Below, piece after piece: positions 8,215-14,052 of a DNA stretch of 14,052 nt. The DNA is from Actinomycetota bacterium (GTDB lineage Bacteria; Actinomycetota; Actinomycetes; Nanopelagicales; Nanopelagicaceae): contig JAPLBK010000118.1 in the NCBI GenBank assembly GCA_026392775.1, positions 1-14,052 of the forward strand, read 5' to 3'. The notes below the pieces were generated by a model that saw only the letters and a list, made by a program, of their open reading frames with translations, had not been told where the DNA came from and did not search any database. Made by a program: the position numbers and the translations under genes. How positions within the stretch are numbered: position 1 is the first letter of the stretch; every line of letters begins with the position of its first letter.

Positions 8215-8594
8215 TAGTGCGACTCATCTGTTGTTGACCAACCAGCAGGTGTTTGTTGATCGCGCTTTGTAACCAAATTAATCCATGATGAAGATCCTTG
8301 AAGGCGCATATCTACTGGAGGACGTAGCTCGTTGAAGTGGTCCTTCCACACAGTTGGCAAGGGCAGATAGACTTTTCGATCATATGCCTTAAGCCACACA
8401 CATTGCATATCTGGAATAACTTCACAGTTACCGTTTTCGCGAACACCACCGCATGGTCCGTTGCGAAGAGTCTTTGGACATGTCATTGGACAGGTCATAC
8501 CTGTTGAGTGCAGGACACATTGTCCGCACATGCGACAGTCCCATACGGGTTTCTTTAAGACATGCTCAACAAAAGGTAGTAGTTTTTTTAACAT
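8214..8594 (-). CDS. metV: MetV-like Cys-rich protein (MTHFR C-terminal/zinc or Fe-S domain)
   Basis: The 126-residue product resembles the small MetV partner of MetF (the MTHFR C-terminal domain family). Eight cysteines lie in the first half: 20, 23 and 26 (CRMCGQC), 35 and 39 (CPMTC), 48 (GPCGG), 57 and 65. The RNGPCGGV block is a family hallmark. Such cysteines bind zinc and/or an iron-sulfur cluster and are thought to link MetF to its redox partner. The last third is polar and lacks cysteines. The gene starts 9 bases after the corrinoid-protein stop with a poor ribosome site and ends in a one-base overlap with metF. Homology and pairing are confident; the bound metal is not readable from sequence. 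Confidence 0.82.
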   Translation of the reverse strand: MLKKLLPFVEHVLKKPVWDCRMCGQCVLHSTGMTCPMTCPKTLRNGPCGGVRENGNCEVIPDMQCVWLKAYDRKVYLPLPTVWKDHFNELRPPVDMRLQGSSSWINLVTKRDQQTPAGWSTTDESH

Positions 8595-8603
8595 ATTTGG
8601 ACC

Positions 8604-9269
8604 TTATACAGAAACCGTTGCGCGCTTTTTAGCAATGAGATCTTTAGCAATACGTACTGCAGTAGATGCATCTGCTGCAAAGCCATCGGCTCCAACAACA
8701 TCGGCATATTCTTGAGTAACTGGTGCGCCACCCACCATGATGATTACCTGATCACGTAGACCAGCTTTAGTAATTTCATGAATGTTGACCTTAAACATTG
8801 GCATTGTTGTTGTTAAGAACGCTGACATACCAACAATGTCTGGCTTGTGCTCAATAATTGCGGCAACGAATTTCTCTGGTGGAACCTGCACACCTAGATC
8901 AATAACTTCAAAGCCGGCACCTTCGAGCATGATATTGACGAGGTTCTTACCGATATCGTGCACATCGCCCTTGACTGTGCCCATCAAGTATGTTCCAACG
9001 GTTTCAGCACCAGTCTCAGCAAGCAATGGGCGCAAAACATTGAGCGCCCCTGACATCGCCTTTCCTGAAATAAGCATCTCTGGAACGAAGAAATCTCCGC
9101 GCTCAAAACGTGCACCGACCTCTTCCAATGCAGGAATTAGAGCATCAAAGAGAATGGCACCAGGCGTCATTCCATCTGCAATGCCTTGATTAGTCAGTTC
9201 GAGAACTGCTGGAGCATTTCCGACAAGGGTTTCGTCAAAGAGAGCTTTGATAATCTCGTCATGTGTCAT
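8604..9269 (-). CDS. mtgC: Corrinoid (B12-binding) methyl carrier protein, MtgC/MtbC family
   Basis: The 221-residue product has the two-domain layout of methyltransferase corrinoid proteins. Residues 1-88 form the helical cap (including GARFERGDFFVPEMLISG), and residues 90-215 form the Rossmann-like B12 domain. The cobalt-ligand motif GDVHDIGKN is at 101-109, so His104 should be the lower axial ligand in base-off corrinoid. Downstream are SAFLTTTM and VGGAPVTQEYADVVGADGFAADA, which hold the nucleotide tail. It should accept a methyl from the MtgB-like enzyme and donate it to the MtgA-like enzyme. The gene starts in an ATGA overlap with the IclR stop, with an AGGT ribosome site inside the regulator gene. 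The symbol follows the betaine system and is contextual; proteins for methanol, dimethylamine or trimethylamine look very similar. Confidence 0.92.
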   Translation of the reverse strand: MTHDEIIKALFDETLVGNAPAVLELTNQGIADGMTPGAILFDALIPALEEVGARFERGDFFVPEMLISGKAMSGALNVLRPLLAETGAETVGTYLMGTVKGDVHDIGKNLVNIMLEGAGFEVIDLGVQVPPEKFVAAIIEHKPDIVGMSAFLTTTMPMFKVNIHEITKAGLRDQVIIMVGGAPVTQEYADVVGADGFAADASTAVRIAKDLIAKKRATVSV

Positions 9270-10027
9270 GCCGCACCTATCTTTCCATCGTGGTTTACTT
9301 GAAGTGTTGAGATCTCATCAATGATCATCTCACCAATCTTGATTAAATCTTTCTGAGTCAATCGAGTTGATGGACCAGAAACTGAAATTGCACCAACTAC
9401 GCGGCCATCGTGCTCGCGGATAGGTGCTGCTACCGCTACTAAACCCTCTTCTAACTCATCAATGATGAGGGCGTAACCTTTTTTGCGCACAACCTCCAAC
9501 TCTTCTAGAAGTTTGGTGCGAGAGGTAATGGTCTTTGCTGTGCGCTTTTCTAAACGTCCAGCTGGAATAGCAACGGCAGCGTAGGCAAGTAGAACTTTTC
9601 CAAGAGCTGATGCGTGATAAGGAACAGATTTACCAATCCAGTTAGTTGCAGATAAGAGGTATTGACCATCTACTTGATCGATTAACTTCAGGTCACCATT
9701 GCCTGGAACTGCCAAGTTAGAGGTCTCACCAGTTCTATTAGCTAGAACTTCTAAAATTGAGTGCATGCGCGTAACAAGAATGGAGTCGTGGTTTTGTCCA
9801 CGAGCAAACTGAGTGAGAACTGAACCGGCGATATAGGCACCGTTGCGATCGCGCAACAATAATCCTTGGCGCTCAAGTGCACTTAAGATTCGAGAAGTTG
9901 TGCTCTTCGGTAATCCATAAATGCGAGCAAGTTCAGTAAGAAGTGGGGGCGTATGTGAGTCCAAAATGTGAATTAAGAGTGCAGATGCGCGATCAATTGC
10001 TTGCGTGCCGCTATGAAGTTCAGCCAT
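9266..10027 (-). CDS. IclR-family transcriptional regulator of the betaine/corrinoid locus
   Basis: From the ATG at 10027 the product is 253 residues, the standard IclR length. Residues 7-70 form the N-terminal winged helix-turn-helix (LTELARIYGLPKSTTSRIL), and about 80-250 form the effector-binding domain, with KSVPYHASALGKVLLAY, KGYALIIDELEEGLVAVAAP and VVGAISVSGPSTRL. The frame stays open to 10117, but an AAGGAGGT ribosome site sits six bases before 10027 and the residues from there fit the family. The gene heads the minus-strand operon and overlaps the corrinoid gene by four bases, so regulator and pathway are co-transcribed. Palindromes in the adjacent divergent region are likely operators. 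The effector is probably a betaine-pathway compound, by context only. Confidence 0.9.
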   Translation of the reverse strand: MAELHSGTQAIDRASALLIHILDSHTPPLLTELARIYGLPKSTTSRILSALERQGLLLRDRNGAYIAGSVLTQFARGQNHDSILVTRMHSILEVLANRTGETSNLAVPGNGDLKLIDQVDGQYLLSATNWIGKSVPYHASALGKVLLAYAAVAIPAGRLEKRTAKTITSRTKLLEELEVVRKKGYALIIDELEEGLVAVAAPIREHDGRVVGAISVSGPSTRLTQKDLIKIGEMIIDEISTLQVNHDGKIGAA

Positions 10028-10033
10028 CTCACA

Positions 10034-10041
10034 CCTCCTTA
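10034..10041 (-). promoter_or_regulatory. Ribosome binding site fixing the IclR start
   Basis: The minus strand reads AAGGAGGT, a near-perfect Shine-Dalgarno sequence, six bases before the ATG at 10027. It supports this start over the in-frame upstream codons, which would put the promoter and operator inside the protein. Confidence 0.85.
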
Positions 10042-10044
10042 CAA

Positions 10045-10074
10045 GGTTCCACCATATGGAACCATAGTTCCATA
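10045..10074. promoter_or_regulatory. Overlapping palindromes with three GTTCCA half-sites, likely IclR operator
   Basis: GGTTCCA (10045-10051) and TGGAACC (10057-10063) form a 7-5-7 dyad. TATGGAAC (10055-10062) and GTTCCATA (10067-10074) form a perfect 8-4-8 dyad that shares the middle half-site. The three alternating half-sites would suit a regulator binding as a dimer of dimers, as IclR proteins commonly do. The block covers the expected transcription start of the IclR operon, consistent with autorepression. Binding by this regulator is inferred from position. Confidence 0.72.
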
Positions 10075-10079
10075 ACTTA

Positions 10080-10108
10080 AGAGTATTCTCGTGCGTGTTC
10101 TTGGTCAA
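10080..10108 (-). promoter_or_regulatory. Putative promoter of the IclR-corrinoid operon
   Basis: On the minus strand TTGACC (10108-10103) is followed after 17 bases by TACTCT (10085-10080), a fair sigma-70-type pair. Transcription would start near 10073, inside the GTTCCA palindrome block, leaving a leader of about 45 bases before the IclR ATG. The -10 element is a weak match, so this is tentative. Confidence 0.5.
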
Positions 10109-10128
10109 TAGCGCCACGGCGCTATTAA
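10101..10128 (+). promoter_or_regulatory. Putative promoter of the mtgB-like operon
   Basis: TTGGTC (10101-10106) and TATTAA (10123-10128) are 16 bases apart and lie about 34 bases before the GTG start of the methyltransferase gene. The 20-bp palindrome at 10107-10126 fills the spacer. The -35 is a weak match, so other -10 choices such as TAATAT at 10126 are possible. Confidence 0.42.
10107..10126. promoter_or_regulatory. Perfect 9-2-9 palindrome in the divergent promoter region
   Basis: AATAGCGCC and GGCGCTATT are perfect inverted copies separated by AC. The dyad differs from the GTTCCA type, so it may be the target of a second regulator or a second mode of binding. It lies between the putative -35 and -10 of the plus-strand promoter and touches the -35 of the minus-strand one, so a bound protein could control both directions. 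There is no T-run, so it does not look like a terminator. Confidence 0.6.
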
Positions 10129-10146
10129 TATCGAACTACTACTACA

Positions 10147-10164
10147 GGTGAGGAATTAACCGTG
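10147..10164 (+). promoter_or_regulatory. Ribosome binding site and GTG start of the mtgB-like gene
   Basis: GGTGAGG at 10147-10153 lies eight bases before GTG at 10162, which begins MSFINKMPRY. The only nearby ATG in frame, at 10180, has no ribosome site at suitable distance, so GTG is preferred. Confidence 0.75.
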
Positions 10165-11601
10165 AGCTTTATTAACAAGATGCCCCGCTATGAAATCTTG
10201 AGCGAAGAATCGATGGTAACGCTGACCCTGGGTTGGAAGCGGATCGTTTCGGAAATCGGTATCGAGTTCATGAGCCCATGGGCAATCGACCTGTTGCGCG
10301 AAAACGGACAAACTGTAGAAGGCGATAACGTTAAATTCGATCCTGAGTGGATTTTGGAGCAAGTTGCCAAAGCTCCAAGCCAGTTCAATTTGCAAGCACG
10401 TAATCCAAAAAACAATGTTCAAATTGGTGGAGACTCAATGGTCTTCGGTGGTGTGTATGGCCCACCATTTGTTCGCGAAGGCGATGTTCGCCGCGATGCG
10501 ACTTTTAAGGACTATGAGAATTTTTGCAAGTTAGCTCAAAGCTATGACGCGCTAGATAGCGTTGGCGGTGTTGTCTGTGAGCCTAATGATTTATCTCTTG
10601 ATTCACGACACTTAGATATGGCATATGCAGCAGCAACTCTGACCGATAAGTTCTTTATGGGTAACGTTGTAACTGCGCAGAACGCAAAAGATGTTATTGC
10701 AATCTCTGAAATTATCTTCGGTGGTCGTAAATCAATTGAAGACACTCCAGCACTAATCTCTCTCATCAACTGTAATTCTCCACTTCGCTGGGATGATCGC
10801 ATGCTGGATTCTTTGCGTGAATATGTTCTTGCAGGTCAGCCAGTTGTAGTCACACCATTCTTACTGATGGGCGCAATGAGTCCAGTGACAATTCCAGCAA
10901 CTTTGGCTCAACAAATCGCTGAAGCGTTAACCGGTATTGCACTTGCTCAGGCGCTTAACCCAGGATGCCCCATTGTCTTTGGTTCATTTCTTTCAAACTT
11001 TGATATGCTATCAGGTTCACCTCATTTCGGAACTCCCGAGTCGGGTATTGGTCTGCTCTGCACTGGCCAGATCGCACGTAGCTTTAACCTTCCTTTCCGT
11101 GGGGGCGGCGGCTTGAACTCATCACAAACAGTGGACGCACAATCTGCTTATCAAACAATGATGACGATGATGCCTACATTCTTATCTGGCACCAACTGGG
11201 TGATGCATACAGCGGGCTGGTTAGAGGGCGGACTTGTCTCTTGCTATGAGAAGTTCGTTGTAGACATCGAAATCCTTCAATCTCTGATGACTGAGTTCAC
11301 TCCCCTTGAATTTAACGTTGAATCCCTAGCCTTTGATGCTCATGTTGAAGTAGGCCATGGTGGTCACTTCCTAGGAGCTGCCCACACCATGGAGCGATTC
11401 CGTGACTGTTTCTATCGTCCATTTTTAACAAATAGCGATAACTATGAGCGCTGGATGCGACTAGGGGCAAAGGACACGAAAATACGCGCCTCCGAGATTT
11501 ATGTGAAGAAGCTTGAAGAGTATGTGCAACCAGAGATGGATCCACGTATGAAGCAAGAACTCGATGAGTTTGTAGCAAAGCGCAAGAGCCAACTAGATTA
11601 A
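10162..11601 (+). CDS. mtgB: MttB-family non-pyrrolysine methyltransferase, probable glycine betaine:corrinoid methyltransferase
   Basis: The 479-residue product is a full-length member of the trimethylamine methyltransferase (MttB) superfamily, a TIM-barrel enzyme that moves a methyl from a quaternary amine to Co(I) corrinoid. Family segments include LGWKRIVSEIGIEF at 23-36, GGVYGPPFVREGDVRRD at 96-112, FGSFLSNFDMLSGSPHFGTPE at about 273-293, and PFRGGGGLNSSQTVDAQSAY at 311-330. The reading frame has no in-frame amber codon, and the site where true trimethylamine enzymes carry pyrrolysine falls in or near the GGGGLNSSQ segment. It therefore belongs with the non-pyrrolysine branch that includes the characterised betaine enzyme MtgB of Desulfitobacterium. 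Adjacent betaine aldehyde dehydrogenase and betaine transporter genes, and the dimethylglycine-type dehydrogenase elsewhere in the window, favour glycine betaine. Proline betaine, carnitine or choline remain possible. It opens an operon divergent from the IclR-corrinoid genes. Confidence 0.85.
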   Translation: MSFINKMPRYEILSEESMVTLTLGWKRIVSEIGIEFMSPWAIDLLRENGQTVEGDNVKFDPEWILEQVAKAPSQFNLQARNPKNNVQIGGDSMVFGGVYGPPFVREGDVRRDATFKDYENFCKLAQSYDALDSVGGVVCEPNDLSLDSRHLDMAYAAATLTDKFFMGNVVTAQNAKDVIAISEIIFGGRKSIEDTPALISLINCNSPLRWDDRMLDSLREYVLAGQPVVVTPFLLMGAMSPVTIPATLAQQIAEALTGIALAQALNPGCPIVFGSFLSNFDMLSGSPHFGTPESGIGLLCTGQIARSFNLPFRGGGGLNSSQTVDAQSAYQTMMTMMPTFLSGTNWVMHTAGWLEGGLVSCYEKFVVDIEILQSLMTEFTPLEFNVESLAFDAHVEVGHGGHFLGAAHTMERFRDCFYRPFLTNSDNYERWMRLGAKDTKIRASEIYVKKLEEYVQPEMDPRMKQELDEFVAKRKSQLD

Positions 11602-11605
11602 GTAA

Positions 11606-13090
11606 ATGGTTGCAACGCTCTATATCGATGGTGCTTGGAAGCAAGCATCAGATGGTGGGGCACACGATGTGCACAGCCCGCATGATCAAAGTGTTGTCGC
11701 AACCGTTTCACAGGCCACACAAGATGACGTTCTAGATGCCATCACTGCCGCCCGCACATCTTTTGATTCAGGCATCTTTACATCATGGAGCTTTGCTGAG
11801 CGAAGTGCGTTAGTTGCAAAGATTGCTGATTTATTAGAGCGTGACCTAAAAGCAATTGCTAAAAAAGAAAGTGATGACACAGGAAAGCGCATCATTGAAG
11901 CTGAATATGACATTGCCGATGTTATTGCTACTTTCCGCCATTTTGCCTCCCTTGGTTTAAAGCAACATGATCGCGTTGTAGATGTGGGTATTTCCCATGT
12001 TAATAGCCGCATCGTCCATGAGCCTCTAGGTGTGTGTTCACTCATTGGTCCATGGAACTATCCACTACTTCAAATTGCCTGGAAAGTCGCACCAGCCTTA
12101 GTGGCTGGATGTTCTTTCATTATTAAACCTTCAGAGTTAACTCCGCAAAGTGCTATTGCGCTGATGCACGCCATAGAAGAGGCTGGCACACCTCAAGGTG
12201 TTGCAAACCTAGTTTTGGGTCCAGGCTCTGTTGTTGGCAATCAATTAATTAATGATCCACGCGTGGACATGGTTTCTTTCACTGGCGGCTTAAATACTGG
12301 TCAAACAATTATGAAGGCAGCAGTTTCAACGGTTAAGCGCTTAGCGTTAGAGCTAGGTGGAAAGAATCCACATATTATCTTTGCTGATGCAGATCTAGAT
12401 GCAGCAATTGATAACGCAGTAACTGCAGCCTTTTTGCACTCAGGCCAAGTCTGTTCTGCCGGAACACGTTTAATTGTTGAGCGCTCCATTCATGATCGCG
12501 TAGTTAAAGAGATTGTGCGCAGAGCTGGGCAGATTCGTCTAGGTGGACCAGCGGATTTAACCGCTGAGACTGGACCACTTATTAGTAAGTCGCACCTAGA
12601 GGGTGTTACTGAGTATGTTGAAAAAGGCGTTGCTGAAGGTGCCACATTATTAGTGGGCGGAAAGCGCAGTGAAAAGAGCGAGCATGCCAATGGCTGGTAT
12701 TACCTGCCAACAGTTCTAGATAATTGCGATACAACAATGTTTTGCGTGCAAGATGAATCCTTTGGTCCTGTTATGACAGTGGAAGTTTTTGATACTGAGG
12801 CTCAAGCAATTGCTATTGCTAATGACACTCCTTTTGGTCTCTCCGGTGGTCTGTGGTCAAAGGATGCAGACAAAGCTGCTCGCGTAGCTAGCGCGCTTCG
12901 CCACGGAACAATCTGGGTCAATGACTTTGGACCATATAAGCCAGCTGCTGAATGGGGCGGATACAAGCAATCTGGCATTGGCCGTGAATTAGGTGAGCAT
13001 GGTTTGGGCGAATACCTTGAAATCAAACACATTTGGACTAACAATGCTCCTAGTAAATCTGGTTGGTTTTCAGATGGGGGAGACGGATAA
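11606..13090 (+). CDS. betB: Betaine aldehyde dehydrogenase (GbsA/BetB-like NAD(P)-dependent ALDH)
   Basis: The 494-residue product is a complete aldehyde dehydrogenase. It has the oxyanion Asn151 in GPWNYPLLQIAWK, the cofactor Lys174 in IIKPSE, FTGG at 225-228, the general base Glu249 in LELGGKNPHI, and catalytic Cys283 in SGQVCSAGTRL. DESFGPVM and the C-terminal WVNDFGPYKPAAEWGGYKQS region follow, and the latter resembles betaine aldehyde dehydrogenases. Oxidation of betaine aldehyde would yield glycine betaine, the expected substrate of the gene just before it. The start lies four bases after the mtgB-like stop with a poor ribosome site, implying coupled translation. No choline dehydrogenase or oxidase is in the window. 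Aminoaldehyde substrates are possible because the family is broad; the betaine assignment leans on both neighbours. Confidence 0.82.
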   Translation: MVATLYIDGAWKQASDGGAHDVHSPHDQSVVATVSQATQDDVLDAITAARTSFDSGIFTSWSFAERSALVAKIADLLERDLKAIAKKESDDTGKRIIEAEYDIADVIATFRHFASLGLKQHDRVVDVGISHVNSRIVHEPLGVCSLIGPWNYPLLQIAWKVAPALVAGCSFIIKPSELTPQSAIALMHAIEEAGTPQGVANLVLGPGSVVGNQLINDPRVDMVSFTGGLNTGQTIMKAAVSTVKRLALELGGKNPHIIFADADLDAAIDNAVTAAFLHSGQVCSAGTRLIVERSIHDRVVKEIVRRAGQIRLGGPADLTAETGPLISKSHLEGVTEYVEKGVAEGATLLVGGKRSEKSEHANGWYYLPTVLDNCDTTMFCVQDESFGPVMTVEVFDTEAQAIAIANDTPFGLSGGLWSKDADKAARVASALRHGTIWVNDFGPYKPAAEWGGYKQSGIGRELGEHGLGEYLEIKHIWTNNAPSKSGWFSDGGDG

Positions 13091-14052
13091 ATGGCTTCTG
13101 GCGCACCAATGATTTCTGTAAAGAATCTCTGGAAAGTTTTTGGCGCCAACGCTGACAAGGTAGTCGGCTCACCATTAGTAAACCTTTCTCGTTCAGAGCT
13201 TCGCACACAGACCGGTAACACTATTGCGGTCCGCGATGTTTCATTCGATGTTGCCCCAGGTGAAGTATTTGTGGTGATGGGTCTTTCAGGATCCGGTAAA
13301 TCAACTCTTGTTCGCTGCATGACTCGATTGATTGAGCCGACTCAAGGTTCAATGACATTTGAAGGCGAAGATATTTTAAAAGTTGATAATGCCCGCCTTC
13401 GCGAACTACGCAAGACGAGATTTTCAATGGTTTTTCAGCACTTTGGTTTATTGCCCCATCGCAATGTCATCAACAACATTGCTTACTCTCTTGAAATTAA
13501 TGGTGTTAATAAAGCTGATCGACATAAGCGTGCAAATGAAGTTATTGAACTCGTTGGCTTGCAAGGCTACTCACATGCATACCCAGAACAACTCTCTGGT
13601 GGTATGCAGCAGCGCGTTGGTTTAGCACGTGCGTTGGCCGTTGACCCACAAGTTCTTTTCCTAGATGAACCGTTCTCGGCCCTTGACCCACTTATTCGCC
13701 GTGATATGCAGAAAGAAGTTATTCGTCTGCACCACGAGCTCGGCAAGACGATGGTCTTTATTACACATGATCTATCTGAGGCTGTAAAAGTGGGAGATCG
13801 CATTGCAATCATGCGAGATGGCGCAATCGTCCAAATCGGAACGCCAGAAGATCTAGTAGCTAATCCAGCAGATGACTACGTGGCTAACTTCGTGCGCGAT
13901 ATTGCTAAATCACATGTGTTAACCCTTAAGCACTTAGCAAGAAAAGCCCAGCCAGGTGAAGCCACAGATGGGCCAGAGCTTGCCTCTAACACCATCATTC
14001 GTGATGCTGCACAAGTTATTTTGCAGTCCCACAAACCAGTACGGGTCAATGA
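13091..14052 (+). CDS. proV: Glycine betaine/proline ABC transporter ATP-binding protein, ProV/OpuAA type (3' truncated)
   Basis: About 320 residues are visible before the window ends in frame without a stop. An N-terminal extension of about 45 residues before the core domain, typical of ProV/OpuAA, precedes Walker [10 protein letters not shown] (64-72). Then come the Q-loop Gln116 in [11 protein letters not shown], signature LSGGMQQR (168-175), Walker B VLFLDEP (188-194), [13 protein letters not shown] and the switch His226 in FITHD. FGLLPH and DPLIRRDMQ are strong ProV-type marks. The section after residue 280 enters the expected CBS-domain regulatory region and is cut off. The ATPase powers uptake of glycine betaine or related compatible solutes. 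Its ATG directly follows the aldehyde dehydrogenase stop, with GGGGGAG eight bases upstream. Permease and binding-protein genes should follow outside the window. Here import probably feeds catabolism as well as osmoprotection. Confidence 0.92.
   Translation, partial: MASGAPMISVKNLWKVFGANADKVVGSPLVNLSRSELRTQTGNTIAVRDVSFDVAPGEVFVVMGLSGSGKSTLVRCMTRLIEPTQGSMTFEGEDILKVDNARLRELRKTRFSMVFQHFGLLPHRNVINNIAYSLEINGVNKADRHKRANEVIELVGLQGYSHAYPEQLSGGMQQRVGLARALAVDPQVLFLDEPFSALDPLIRRDMQKEVIRLHHELGKTMVFITHDLSEAVKVGDRIAIMRDGAIVQIGTPEDLVANPADDYVANFVRDIAKSHVLTLKHLARKAQPGEATDGPELASNTIIRDAAQVILQSHKPVRVN

Noticed and set aside
7778..8272. 164-codon plus-strand reading frame over metF and metV
   Set aside because: Antisense shadow of two well-supported genes; low-complexity composition and no family resemblance.
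8782..9189. 135-codon plus-strand reading frame inside the corrinoid-protein gene
   Set aside because: Antisense to the B12-binding domain; Thr/Ser/Pro-rich shadow composition with no supporting signals.
10028..10117. Extended IclR start at 10117
   Set aside because: The extra 30 residues are translated from the promoter and operator region and do not look like an IclR N-terminus; the strong AAGGAGGT site selects 10027.
10107..10126. The 9-2-9 palindrome as an intrinsic terminator or a leader hairpin
   Set aside because: It lacks a T-run and lies upstream of the likely transcription start of the plus-strand operon, so it is better read as a protein-binding dyad.
10162..11601. Pyrrolysine-containing trimethylamine methyltransferase
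   Set aside because: The whole coding region is continuous under the standard code with no internal TAG, so pyrrolysine is not needed.
12802..13320. 172-codon minus-strand reading frame across the aldehyde dehydrogenase/ABC junction
   Set aside because: Antisense to two conserved genes including the Walker A region, with no ribosome site or known motif.

Overview
The window is a compact catabolic island for methylated amines, almost certainly glycine betaine. It lies in a bacterium with a tightly packed genome: most neighbouring genes overlap by 1-4 bases or sit within about 12 bases, there is no gene-free stretch longer than 134 bp, and there are no mobile elements, tRNA or rRNA genes, or CRISPR arrays. 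Base composition looks moderately AT-rich. My guess is a streamlined planktonic bacterium, possibly actinobacterial (acI/Nanopelagicales-like). That rests on gene style rather than a search and is low confidence; comparable gene sets also occur in marine alphaproteobacteria.

Left block, plus strand, 1-3912: the 3' end of a dimethylglycine/sarcosine dehydrogenase-like protein with a GcvT-type folate domain, then etfB, etfA and fhs (formate-tetrahydrofolate ligase). This block would oxidatively demethylate dimethylglycine and sarcosine, pass electrons to ETF, and convert the folate-bound C1 units to formate plus ATP or use them for biosynthesis.

Middle block, minus strand, 10027 down to 3945: an IclR-family regulator followed by a corrinoid protein, a MetV-like Cys-rich protein, a MetF-like methylenetetrahydrofolate reductase, a methyl-corrinoid:tetrahydrofolate methyltransferase, a RACo-like 2Fe-2S/ASKHA corrinoid activator and a DUF1638 protein. 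These genes read as one operon.

Right block, plus strand, 10162-14052: a non-pyrrolysine MttB/MtgB-family methyltransferase, a betaine aldehyde dehydrogenase and the ATPase of a ProV/OpuAA-type glycine betaine importer, which runs off the end. The 134-bp divergent region between the IclR gene and mtgB-like gene holds two strong palindromes and plausible divergent promoters.

Inferred pathway: betaine is imported or made from betaine aldehyde. The MtgB-like enzyme moves one methyl to the corrinoid protein, the MtgA-like enzyme moves it to tetrahydrofolate, and MetF/MetV oxidise methyl-THF to methylene-THF. The resulting dimethylglycine is demethylated by the flavin/folate dehydrogenase with ETF, and Fhs drains the C1 pool. 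The activator rescues oxidised Co(II) corrinoid. The unusual point is that the corrinoid route, best known from anaerobes, is joined to an ETF-linked dehydrogenase route in one locus. The most surprising single detail is that the activator's ferredoxin domain has no ATG, GTG or TTG start: an ATC stands exactly where the start should be.
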